DNA of 6,933 nucleotides from Cyclobacteriaceae bacterium. GTDB taxonomy: Bacteria; Bacteroidota; Bacteroidia; Cytophagales; Cyclobacteriaceae. Each line of letters opens with the position of its first letter. The first letter of the stretch is position 1. The notes beneath the pieces were generated by a model. It was given only the letters and a program-made list of their open reading frames with translations, did not search any database and was not told the origin of the DNA. Positions 1-6,178 of the stretch are shown piece by piece. The position numbers and the translations under genes were made by a program. The DNA lies in contig JANYKP010000349.1 in NCBI GenBank assembly GCA_025358195.1, forward strand, positions 1 through 6,933. Reading direction: 5' to 3'.

Positions 1-5
1 CGATT

Positions 6-2498
6 TCAATCAGGATGTCGTCTTTCAGCACGCGTGAACGCCACATACAATAGGTTTAGATTGTCGAGATAGGCACGGGTTTTTTCCACGTGATATGCCT
101 TTTGGAAATATGTTTTGTCCAGTGTACCGGAATAGTTGACCGGCAAATAACCAGCTTCCGAAAAGAGCGCTTCCTCCGATTTTACCCACAGGTTGGGAGC
201 CAGGAGACCGATCTGATCAATGGACCATGAGCAAAATGGGATGAGCACATACCGGAATTCCAATCCTTTGGCCTTATGAATGGTAAGAATTTTCACTGCA
301 TTCACCTGACCGGATACCTTGATGGACGTTTTTTCCTTGTGCTTGTTGTCTTCCCACCATTCCAAAAAATCCGTTAAGTCATTGCGTTCACGACTATAAA
401 ACTCAAGCACCAGATCCTGAAAAGCCTGCAGGTAGGCAAGCTCTCCGCGCTCCTTTCCCAGGTTGAATATTTCGATCAGTGTTTCCGTTAACTCAAATAG
501 CGGAAGTTTCCGGAGTGACATCTTCTCGCGGGTGAATGCATCCGGTAGCTGACTCTCAAAAAATACCTGGTTAGCGACCGCAAATACTTCGACCTGGTTC
601 CGTGTTGGTTCATGCAGCTTGGCATACTCAAAGGAAAGTTGTGCCCGCGCGATGGGGTCTTCATAATTCAGTAAATAGCGCATCGCTCCCAGCAATAAAT
701 TCACGGTAGCAGCACCATCCATGCGCAGGGATTCGTTGGAGACCACATCGTACTGACAGTCGGGTAATGCCTGGTCGGAGCTTTTAAAATGTAGCAGATG
801 ATCCGCAATTCGCTGGCCTTCCTCATTTCTGCGAACCAGAATCGCAATATCGCTAAGGGCGACACCCATTTGTTGCAGCCTTTCCAAATGATGCGGGATC
901 TGGTTCAGCGCTTGCTCCTTCCATTTCCCTTCTTCGTCATCTTTTAAGAAACTGATCCTGACAAATCCATCTTCTGATTTTGATGTTTTTTGTTCTACAT
1001 CGTGATAGACCGAACCAGGGAGCTCCGCCCCGGTTGCTGCCGCAACGATAGCAGCGGCCTTCTTAAAGAAAGCATTGTTAAAATTGACGATGTGCTTCTC
1101 ACTGCGATAGTTCCGGTTCAACTCCCTTATTTCTACCCTTTCCTTACCGATTTGGTTCTCCACTTCCTGTTGTAAAAGGGTAAGGTCACCGCTGCGCCAA
1201 CGGTAGATTGCTTGTTTCACATCACCGACCACGAGGCTCGGGTAACCTTGATCAAGGCCATTGGTCAGTAATGGCAAAAAATTCTTCCATTGAAATCCGG
1301 AGGTATCCTGAAATTCATCAATTAAATAGTGACGGAAGAAAGAACCGATCTTCTCATAAATGAAAGGCGTGTCGCTTTCCTGAATAATACCGTTTAAGAA
1401 TTCGGGTGCCTCAGCTAACAGCATCAAATTGTTTTCTGTTTTATAGTCTTGGAGTTTTCGCGAGATGTCCGCAAGCAAGCCGAAGACATACATATTTTTA
1501 AGAGCCACTTCAGCCGATAAGGCCTTCCGGAAATGTTTGTCGTAAGCGGATAAAATTTCCTTCAGGTTAGGAACCAATTTTTCTTCTGCGGCCTGAGTAA
1601 TTGCGGTCCCTTCTACTGTCGTTCCGGATGGCCAATTTTCGGCAAAAATAAATTCGTTGAGCATCCGAACACCCGGCTTATCATAACTACTCAATGACCT
1701 GTTGAAAGCGAATTGATTGAAGAAGCCTTTTATTCCCGAACCCTTGCCATATTTAAAGTCTGAAATATTCCACCCTTTCGATTCAATAATTTGCAATACC
1801 TCCAAAGCAGGCCTGGATACCGACGTCAGGAAATTGTTTTTTGCTTTCCACAGTTCCGTTCGCAGCTTTGAAAAAAAATCAACATCAGCAGCGTCAAGCC
1901 GAACCTGTTTTTGGATAGTTTTAAATTCCTCACGGAAAATTTCTTTGGCAAACTCCATCAAACTCTTCCGAACATCCCAGGCACGGTCGTTCTCAAGATT
2001 TTCTTTGGCAAATTCCACGATCCATTTTGTCAGTTGGGGCTTGTCTCCCAACTCATCAATCAGGTTGTTGATCACTTCTTCCAGTACGGGGTCCAGATCC
2101 ACCTCCAGACGATAATCGCCTATCAAATGTGATTCCCTGGTAAACGAGCGGATCACCTTCTGAAAGAACGCATCGATCGTGCTGATGGAAAACTGGTCGT
2201 AGTGATGCAGGATTTCCGATCGCAGTTCGGCACAGTTCTGCTGGAAGGTCGGGTCGTCTAATTTCAACTCCTGTTTTAACTCTTCCGCCAAGGCATCCTT
2301 TTCGCCCCGGGCAAATGCATGAAGATAACCAAGGATGCGGTCCTTCATTTCCTGGGTGGCCTTGTTTGCAAATGTCACGGCCAGGATGTGACGAAAATAA
2401 TACGCCTTATTCCGAAGGGCGAGCTTCAGGTATTCTTTGGCCAGCGTGCGGGTCTTGCCGGAGCCGGCGGAGGAACGGTAAACAATGAAGGTCTTCAG
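6..2498 (-). CDS. AddA/RecB-like UvrD-family helicase (double-strand-break repair), damaged at both ends and continuing past the left edge
   Basis: This is an ATP-dependent superfamily 1A helicase of the kind that, with a partner nuclease subunit, resects double-strand breaks in the cytoplasm to load RecA. Numbering from the CTG at 2498, I see motif I SSAGSGKT at 9-16, motif Ia TFANKA from 42, motif II DEFQDT at 394-399, motif III VVGDVKQAIYRWR, motif IV LNRNYRS, motif V TIHKAKGLEF and motif VI LLYVAFTRAE ending at 825. The frame closes at residue 830 with a TGA at 6-8, whereas Bacteroidota relatives are usually about 1,050-1,130 residues with a C-terminal PD-(D/E)XK nuclease. Skipping one base at 23-25 restores AEDDILIEI and keeps the frame open to the window edge. 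No ATG, GTG or TTG precedes motif I in frame; the first GTG (2376-2378) would remove the Walker A loop, so that start is wrong. An upstream in-frame TAA lies at 2520-2522. The family is clear, but a working gene is doubtful: it is either a pseudogene or carries sequence errors. Confidence 0.85.
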   Translation of the reverse strand: MKTFIVYRSSAGSGKTRTLAKEYLKLALRNKAYYFRHILAVTFANKATQEMKDRILGYLHAFARGEKDALAEELKQELKLDDPTFQQNCAELRSEILHHYDQFSISTIDAFFQKVIRSFTRESHLIGDYRLEVDLDPVLEEVINNLIDELGDKPQLTKWIVEFAKENLENDRAWDVRKSLMEFAKEIFREEFKTIQKQVRLDAADVDFFSKLRTELWKAKNNFLTSVSRPALEVLQIIESKGWNISDFKYGKGSGIKGFFNQFAFNRSLSSYDKPGVRMLNEFIFAENWPSGTTVEGTAITQAAEEKLVPNLKEILSAYDKHFRKALSAEVALKNMYVFGLLADISRKLQDYKTENNLMLLAEAPEFLNGIIQESDTPFIYEKIGSFFRHYLIDEFQDTSGFQWKNFLPLLTNGLDQGYPSLVVGDVKQAIYRWRSGDLTLLQQEVENQIGKERVEIRELNRNYRSEKHIVNFNNAFFKKAAAIVAAATGAELPGSVYHDVEQKTSKSEDGFVRISFLKDDEEGKWKEQALNQIPHHLERLQQMGVALSDIAILVRRNEEGQRIADHLLHFKSSDQALPDCQYDVVSNESLRMDGAATVNLLLGAMRYLLNYEDPIARAQLSFEYAKLHEPTRNQVEVFAVANQVFFESQLPDAFTREKMSLRKLPLFELTETLIEIFNLGKERGELAYLQAFQDLVLEFYSRERNDLTDFLEWWEDNKHKEKTSIKVSGQVNAVKILTIHKAKGLEFRYVLIPFCSWSIDQIGLLAPNLWVKSEEALFSEAGYLPVNYSGTLDKTYFQKAYHVEKTRAYLDNLNLLYVAFTRAERRHPD

Positions 2499-2568
2499 GA
2501 GGAATTTACGAGTTACGAATTACGAGTTACGAATTACGCCGTCAAAAACACAACCGACGTCCTCTTCA
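2492..2568. repeat. Inferred 71-bp insertion with ACGARTT heptamer repeats, bounded by 6-bp TCTTCA direct repeats
   Basis: TCTTCA occurs at 2492-2497 and again at 2563-2568, exactly 71 bp apart. Between the copies lies a 14-bp unit, acgagttacgaatt, repeated twice in tandem (2508-2521 and 2522-2535) and followed by acg; it can also be read as four ACGARTT heptamers. On the minus strand, removing one TCTTCA copy plus the 65 bp between joins the ATG at 2567-2569 to the helicase frame and gives MKTFIVYRSSAGSGKT, a normal beginning for this protein family. The block is therefore best read as a short repeat that landed just after the helicase start codon, with the 6-bp repeats as a target duplication. 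The tandem heptamers are directly visible; the insertion history is inferred. Confidence 0.65.
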
Positions 2569-2580
2569 TTTTTCCCTCCC
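2567..2580 (-). promoter_or_regulatory. Shine-Dalgarno and ATG, probably the original helicase start, now separated from its gene
   Basis: On the minus strand GGGAGGG (2574-2580) sits four bases before an ATG (2567-2569). In the present sequence this ATG opens only an 11-codon frame (MKRTSVVFLTA) that stops at TAA (2534-2536) inside the heptamer repeats. It is out of frame with the helicase by the 71-bp insertion. The strong purine-rich site, unusual for Bacteroidota, and the restored MKTFIVYRS start after excision argue that this was the native translation start. A short regulatory leader peptide is a less likely reading. Confidence 0.5.
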
Positions 2581-2581
2581 T

Positions 2582-2664
2582 AATCCCGATCTTATCTGTG
2601 GGCAGACGGGTGGTCTATCGCGACCGTCCTGATCCATCCTACAGACCGGATGTCTATCGGGATT
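2582..2664. repeat. Degenerate REP-like inverted repeat between the helicase and patatin genes
   Basis: AATCCCGAT at 2582-2590 and its exact reverse complement ATCGGGATT at 2656-2664 bound an 83-bp stretch. Inside are further small hairpins: TCTG-tggg-CAGA, GGTC-tatcgc-GACC, CATCC with GGATG, and AGAC-cggat-GTCT. The word GTCTATCG occurs twice. The block has no coding potential and fills most of the divergent gap, so any promoters for the two flanking genes must lie in or beside it. I see no clear Bacteroidota -33/-7 pair here; TACCTTGA at 2680-2687 is only a weak -7-like match. It may be an eroded copy of a dispersed palindrome. Confidence 0.45.
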
Positions 2665-2702
2665 GTCATTTCAATTTCCTACCTTGAAATAATTCTGTGT
2701 CC

Positions 2703-4988
2703 ATGGCCCGGTTATCAAAACTTGCTGACTCCATCTTCTACTCCTTCCCGGTACAGCTGTTTCTCAACAATCTTCAGCGCAACCAGGTCCTCATACTTTG
2801 CTGGATCATACTATTTGCCATGATCACCGGCAATTTTGGTAAATACCTTGGCATACCCTACCTCTTCCTGGACCCGGAGTACCTTAATAAAGTAAACTTC
2901 ACCAGTTTCTTCATTATGGGAGTGATGATCTCCGGGTTTACTGCTGCCTTTAACATTACTTGCTACATCGCCGACGGGCATCGGTTTTCCTTTATCGGTG
3001 CGTTATCCAATCCGTTCAGCAAGTTCAGTCTCAATAACGGTATTCTACCAGTAGTGTTTCTCATCACCTACCTCTACCAGGTCATTCGCTTTCAGTTTGA
3101 TAATGAATACACATCGGGTTCTCAATTAGCGATCAATCTGTTGGGCTTTTTTGTTGGGTACCTGGTGATGGCCGGACTATTGCAACTTTACTTTTCGCTT
3201 ACGCAAAAGGACATTTTCAAATACGTGATTTGCCGTCTTGACGAAAAACTAAAACAAACGGTTAAAGTTACGCGTGCCAGCGCCATGAAGAAACTTGACA
3301 TCGTCCGAAAAAAACAAGTCCGGGTTGATAACTACTTCGATTACAGCTTCCGTTTTAAGAAAGTCGATGAGGAGGAGCGGGATTTTTACGATAAGGGCGC
3401 CATACTTCAGGTGTTCGATCAAAACCAGTTTAACCTCGTGGTCATCGAATTGTTGATCCTGGCCATGGTAATTGTCCTGGGTATTTTCAAAGATTATCCT
3501 GCCTTTCAATTTCCAGCCGCTGCCAGCTTCATGATCTTCCTTACCATTCTTGTCATGCTATCGGGTGCATTTTCATATTGGTTCGGGAACTGGTCCATAA
3601 CCGTAGCCATGATTATTTTTTTAATGCTTAACTATCTTGCGGGCGAGGGCTGGCTGACCAAGAAATACAAGGCCTTTGGATTGGACTATGAAGTGCCGAA
3701 GGTTGAGTATACCATCGGAGCCTTGCAAGAACTTAACAGCAGTGCCAGTATCCGACAATCCCAGGAACACACGCTTGGCATTCTGACGAATTGGAAGAAG
3801 AAATTTGAGGGGGGGCCTTCTCCAAAAATGGTCTTCATCTGTTCCAGCGGCGGCGGTAAGCGCGCAGCACTTTGGACACTGGCAGCACTCCAGTTGGCCG
3901 ACAGCCTGACGGGGGGCAAACTGATGAACCAGAGTATCCTCATCACCGGAGCTTCCGGTGGACTGATCGGGGCAAGCTATTTTCGCGAAGTAGTGCTTCG
4001 CGAGAAGCAAGGAGAGAACGTACATCCGTATTCGACCAGCCACCAGCAGAAAATTGCGACCGACAATTTAAACCCGCTAATCTTCAGCTTGCTGGCGAAC
4101 GATCTTTTTGTGGGCTTCACCAAGTTTGAATATGCGGGGCAGCGCTATTCGCGCGATCGCGGGTACACGTTTGAAGAACAACTCAACATCGATACGGAAG
4201 GTATGATGGATAAGACCATCTCAGAATATCAAAAACCGGAAGCCGATGCGATTGTGCCGATGATCATCTTATCACCAACGATTGTGAACGATGGCCGTAA
4301 GCTTTATATCTCGCCACAACCCGTGACCTATCTCAATTCCGACATCTTAAATTTTCCAACGTATCAAAACTCGAAACTCAGCGGTGTGGATTTTCAGAAG
4401 ATGTTCGAAAACCATGGTAGTTCTAACCTGCGGTTTCTTTCCGCATTGAGGATGAGCGCCACCTTTCCCTACATCACTCCCAACACCACCCTGCCCACCA
4501 ATCCACCCATCCAGATTATGGACGCCGGCATTTCAGACAATTTCGGCTTAACCGATGCGGTCCGATTTATTTATTCCTTCCGTGAATGGATTGCAGCCAA
4601 CACCTCGGGCATTATCATTCTTTCCATCCGGGACTCCCCCAAACTTTCCCCGATATCGGAAGAAAAAGGAAACACGTTCATTGATGATTTCACACAGCCC
4701 ATTGCCAGCGTGTACAATAACTTTGAAAACTTTCAGGATATTACCAATGACAATCTTGTCGGCTATGCGCGTTCATGGTTTAAAGATCCCATCGACCGCG
4801 TGGACATTCAGTACCTACCCTCTAATTATACGCCCATTTTGCAAAAAATGGACAGCATACGGCAGCACAGTGTGAGAGCTTCTCTCAGTTGGCGCCTGAC
4901 GACCCGCGAAAAAATCGGGGTGGTGGAAACACTCTATACACCCTCCAACAGAGAGGCCATGGATAAACTCGTGAAATTATTGAAGTGA
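2703..4988 (+). CDS. Patatin-like phospholipase with a seven-segment N-terminal membrane domain
   Basis: The 761-residue product pairs a membrane domain with a patatin-type lipid acyl hydrolase domain. Hydrophobic segments lie near 28-45, 66-90, 112-130, 144-166, 243-262, 272-292 and 296-313. A long charged loop (about 167-242, rich in K, R, E and D) splits them four plus three. The hydrolase begins near 375: the oxyanion-hole loop SSGGGKR is at 381-387, the nucleophile elbow GASGG has Ser418, and Asp607 in DAG is the dyad partner. All key residues are present, so activity on membrane lipids is expected, but substrate and side of the membrane are unknown. The ATG at 2703 is preferred over an in-frame GTG at 2697, which adds only two residues. 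The gene is divergent from the helicase and convergent with thioredoxin, so it is probably transcribed alone. Patatin assignment is confident; the physiological role is not recognised. Confidence 0.9.
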   Translation: MARLSKLADSIFYSFPVQLFLNNLQRNQVLILCWIILFAMITGNFGKYLGIPYLFLDPEYLNKVNFTSFFIMGVMISGFTAAFNITCYIADGHRFSFIGALSNPFSKFSLNNGILPVVFLITYLYQVIRFQFDNEYTSGSQLAINLLGFFVGYLVMAGLLQLYFSLTQKDIFKYVICRLDEKLKQTVKVTRASAMKKLDIVRKKQVRVDNYFDYSFRFKKVDEEERDFYDKGAILQVFDQNQFNLVVIELLILAMVIVLGIFKDYPAFQFPAAASFMIFLTILVMLSGAFSYWFGNWSITVAMIIFLMLNYLAGEGWLTKKYKAFGLDYEVPKVEYTIGALQELNSSASIRQSQEHTLGILTNWKKKFEGGPSPKMVFICSSGGGKRAALWTLAALQLADSLTGGKLMNQSILITGASGGLIGASYFREVVLREKQGENVHPYSTSHQQKIATDNLNPLIFSLLANDLFVGFTKFEYAGQRYSRDRGYTFEEQLNIDTEGMMDKTISEYQKPEADAIVPMIILSPTIVNDGRKLYISPQPVTYLNSDILNFPTYQNSKLSGVDFQKMFENHGSSNLRFLSALRMSATFPYITPNTTLPTNPPIQIMDAGISDNFGLTDAVRFIYSFREWIAANTSGIIILSIRDSPKLSPISEEKGNTFIDDFTQPIASVYNNFENFQDITNDNLVGYARSWFKDPIDRVDIQYLPSNYTPILQKMDSIRQHSVRASLSWRLTTREKIGVVETLYTPSNREAMDKLVKLLK

Positions 4989-5016
4989 TCGCCGCCAGAG
5001 GAGTTCCAAGGATTCA

Positions 5017-5316
5017 TCAAGAATATTGATTAATCAGTTTTGTCAACTGATCTTTTCCCGCCACTCCTGACTGTCGCCACACAGGTTTTCCATTTTTAAA
5101 AAGGATCAGCGTCGGCACCCCTCGCACATCATACTGAGCGGCAATGGTGGGGTTTTTGTCGACATCTATTTTCACGATCCTGGTTTTTTCGCTCATTTCA
5201 GCAAACACCGCTTGAAGTATTGGCGTCTGCATCTTGCACGGCCCGCACCAGTCCGCATAGAAGTCTATAAGAACAGGTTTGTCTCCGTTGATAATGTCAT
5301 TTATGTTCCCCTTCAT
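5017..5316 (-). CDS. trxA: Thioredoxin
   Basis: This is a complete 99-residue single-domain thioredoxin, slightly shorter than the usual 105-110. It is a cytoplasmic protein that reduces disulfides in target proteins and is itself recycled by thioredoxin reductase. The active site WCGPC is at 23-27 with Cys24 and Cys27. The buried acid Asp18 in the IDFYADWC strand and the cis-proline Pro68 in GVPT are both in place, and GKPVWRQSG gives the typical C-terminal strand turn. There is no signal peptide or membrane anchor, which argues against an exported thiol-disulfide protein such as the ResA type. The gene starts at the ATG complementary to 5314-5316 and converges with the patatin gene, 28 bp between stops. 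Its upstream region runs into the repeat element at 5377-5534, so its promoter must lie between the two or inside the element. Confidence 0.95.
   Translation of the reverse strand: MKGNINDIINGDKPVLIDFYADWCGPCKMQTPILQAVFAEMSEKTRIVKIDVDKNPTIAAQYDVRGVPTLILFKNGKPVWRQSGVAGKDQLTKLINQYS
5033..5051 (+). terminator. Weak candidate intrinsic terminator for the patatin gene
   Basis: ATCAGTT (5033-5039), a five-base loop and AACTGAT (5045-5051) form a perfect 7-bp stem, followed by CTTTT. It lies 45 bp past the patatin stop and inside the 3' end of the convergent thioredoxin gene. The stem has only two G-C pairs and the T run is short, so it may be incidental. No better hairpin is seen between the two stop codons. 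Confidence 0.25.
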
Positions 5317-5376
5317 CTCTACTACATTTTTTAACGAGCCTTGTGAATTATTATTTAATCAAAATCTGGACAATGC

Positions 5377-5534
5377 GGGTGCATTTCAATTTGTCGCGGT
5401 TACTACTCATTTTGGGCTAAAGCCCTTTAACAGTATCGCGATTAACCCAGCCTTAAGGCTTAGCCTTAAGGCTGGGGTTAATCAAGTCCAGTCAATATGG
5501 ACCTTAGTCCAACGCGACACTTTGAAATGCACCC
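5377..5534. repeat. Compound inverted-repeat element of 158 bp (MITE- or REP/BIME-like)
   Basis: The ends are 22-bp inverted repeats (5377-5398 and 5513-5534) matching at 20 of 22 positions: GGGTGCATTTCAA, two differing bases, then TGTCGCG. At the centre (5440-5483) is a second inverted repeat built from ATTAACCC, two copies of the self-palindrome AGCCTTAAGGCT (5449-5460 and 5462-5473) around one T, then GGGGTTAAT; it is perfect except for one extra G. Between centre and ends sit GGGCT-aa-AGCCC (5414-5425) and TGGAC-ctta-GTCCA (5498-5511). No target duplication is obvious at the outer ends. There is no coding potential, so it would need a transposase encoded elsewhere; nested palindromes of this kind resemble repeats moved by REP-associated tyrosine transposases. 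It occupies the divergent gap between thioredoxin and the methyltransferase. Confidence 0.8.
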
Positions 5535-5593
5535 AAATTATCACCCCTAAAATAACTTATTACGAACATTTTTCTTCTTCCGTATCTTCGACC

Positions 5594-6133
5594 ATGAAAA
5601 AACTCAAGCTCGAAGAACTGGGCCGGATTTCGATTGATGAATTCAAAGAGGCAGCCAAACTTCCCGTCTGCATCCTGCTTGACAACGTACGGAGCCTTCA
5701 TAATGTGGGATCAGCCTTTCGGACCGCCGACGCATTCCGGTTTGAGAAAATTTATCTTACCGGCATCACAGGTACACCGCCTCACCGCGAAATTCATAAA
5801 ACAGCCCTCGGCGCCACCGAATCGGTAGCCTGGGAATACGCAGAAAGCCCGGCAACGGCAGTTCAGGAGTTGAAAAACAATGGCTATAAAATTATTATCG
5901 TGGAGCAGACCACCGAAAGCAAACCCTTGCATCAATTTCAACCGGAAGTAGGAACAAAGTACTGTCTTGTTTTTGGCAACGAGGTGAACGGAGTGCGTGA
6001 AGATGTTATTGAGCAAGCCGACCTGGCCCTGGAAATCCCCCAAATTGGCACCAAGCATTCGTTAAATATCTCCGTTTGCCTGGGGATTGTTGTATGGGAG
6101 GTCTTTCGAAAACTTCAATTGCCACGGCCTTAA
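5594..6133 (+). CDS. TrmH/SpoU-family RNA 2'-O-ribose methyltransferase
   Basis: The 179-residue product is a SPOUT enzyme that transfers a methyl group from S-adenosylmethionine to the ribose 2'-OH of a tRNA or rRNA nucleotide. All three SpoU motifs are present: motif 1 LDNVRSLHNVGSAFRTADAF (29-48, catalytic-type Arg43), motif 2 LVFGNEVNGV (125-134, Glu130) and motif 3 IPQIGTKHSLNISV (148-161), which forms the trefoil knot and the cofactor site. It is close to a bare catalytic domain, lacking the N-terminal L30e-like RNA-binding domain of RlmB, so tRNA is more likely than rRNA, but the target nucleotide cannot be read from sequence. The frame is open upstream to 5279, yet that stretch covers the repeat element and antisense thioredoxin, so the ATG at 5594 is the start. 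The last residues, QLPRP, and the TAA are encoded inside the palindrome at 6115-6148. Confidence 0.92.
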   Translation: MKKLKLEELGRISIDEFKEAAKLPVCILLDNVRSLHNVGSAFRTADAFRFEKIYLTGITGTPPHREIHKTALGATESVAWEYAESPATAVQELKNNGYKIIIVEQTTESKPLHQFQPEVGTKYCLVFGNEVNGVREDVIEQADLALEIPQIGTKHSLNISVCLGIVVWEVFRKLQLPRP

Positions 6134-6148
6134 GGCCGTGGCAATTGA
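6115..6148. repeat. Perfect 34-bp palindrome across the methyltransferase stop codon
   Basis: TCAATTGCCACGGCCTT (6115-6131) is followed at once by its exact reverse complement (6132-6148), with no loop; the symmetry centre falls inside the TAA stop (6131-6133). The core GCCTTAAGGC is the same decamer found twice in the element at 5377-5534. In RNA it would form a very stable hairpin, so it could stop or protect transcripts between this gene and the next, but no T run follows on the plus strand (GTAACTTTGTC), so it is not a classic intrinsic terminator. It is better viewed as a REP-like dispersed palindrome. Confidence 0.85.
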
Positions 6149-6178
6149 GTAACTTTGTCACTGATTAATTTTAACGCC

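Noticed and set aside
1717..2115. Plus-strand open frame of 132 residues inside the helicase gene
   Set aside because: It is a shadow: serine-rich, without recognisable motifs, and fully antisense to a gene with clear helicase motifs. The same applies to the plus-strand frames at 990-1175 and 1911-2132.
2376..2378. GTG as the helicase start
   Set aside because: It would remove the Walker A motif SSAGSGKT that is encoded just upstream in the same frame.
2319..2687. Plus-strand open frame of 122 residues through the divergent gap
   Set aside because: It runs antisense to the Walker A region and then through tandem heptamers and hairpins; the predicted protein reflects repeats, not a family.
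3621..4043. Minus-strand open frames of 140 and 86 residues inside the patatin gene
   Set aside because: They lie opposite the membrane and catalytic-loop coding sequence of a complete gene and show no independent motifs.
5583..5590. TATCTTCG as a Bacteroidota -7 promoter box for the methyltransferase
   Set aside because: There is no TTG or TTTG at the right distance upstream, and it sits only three bases before the ATG.
5279..5593. A 105-residue N-terminal extension of the methyltransferase frame
   Set aside because: It overlaps the thioredoxin 5' end on the other strand and the inverted-repeat element, has no family resemblance, and the SpoU domain is complete from the ATG at 5594.
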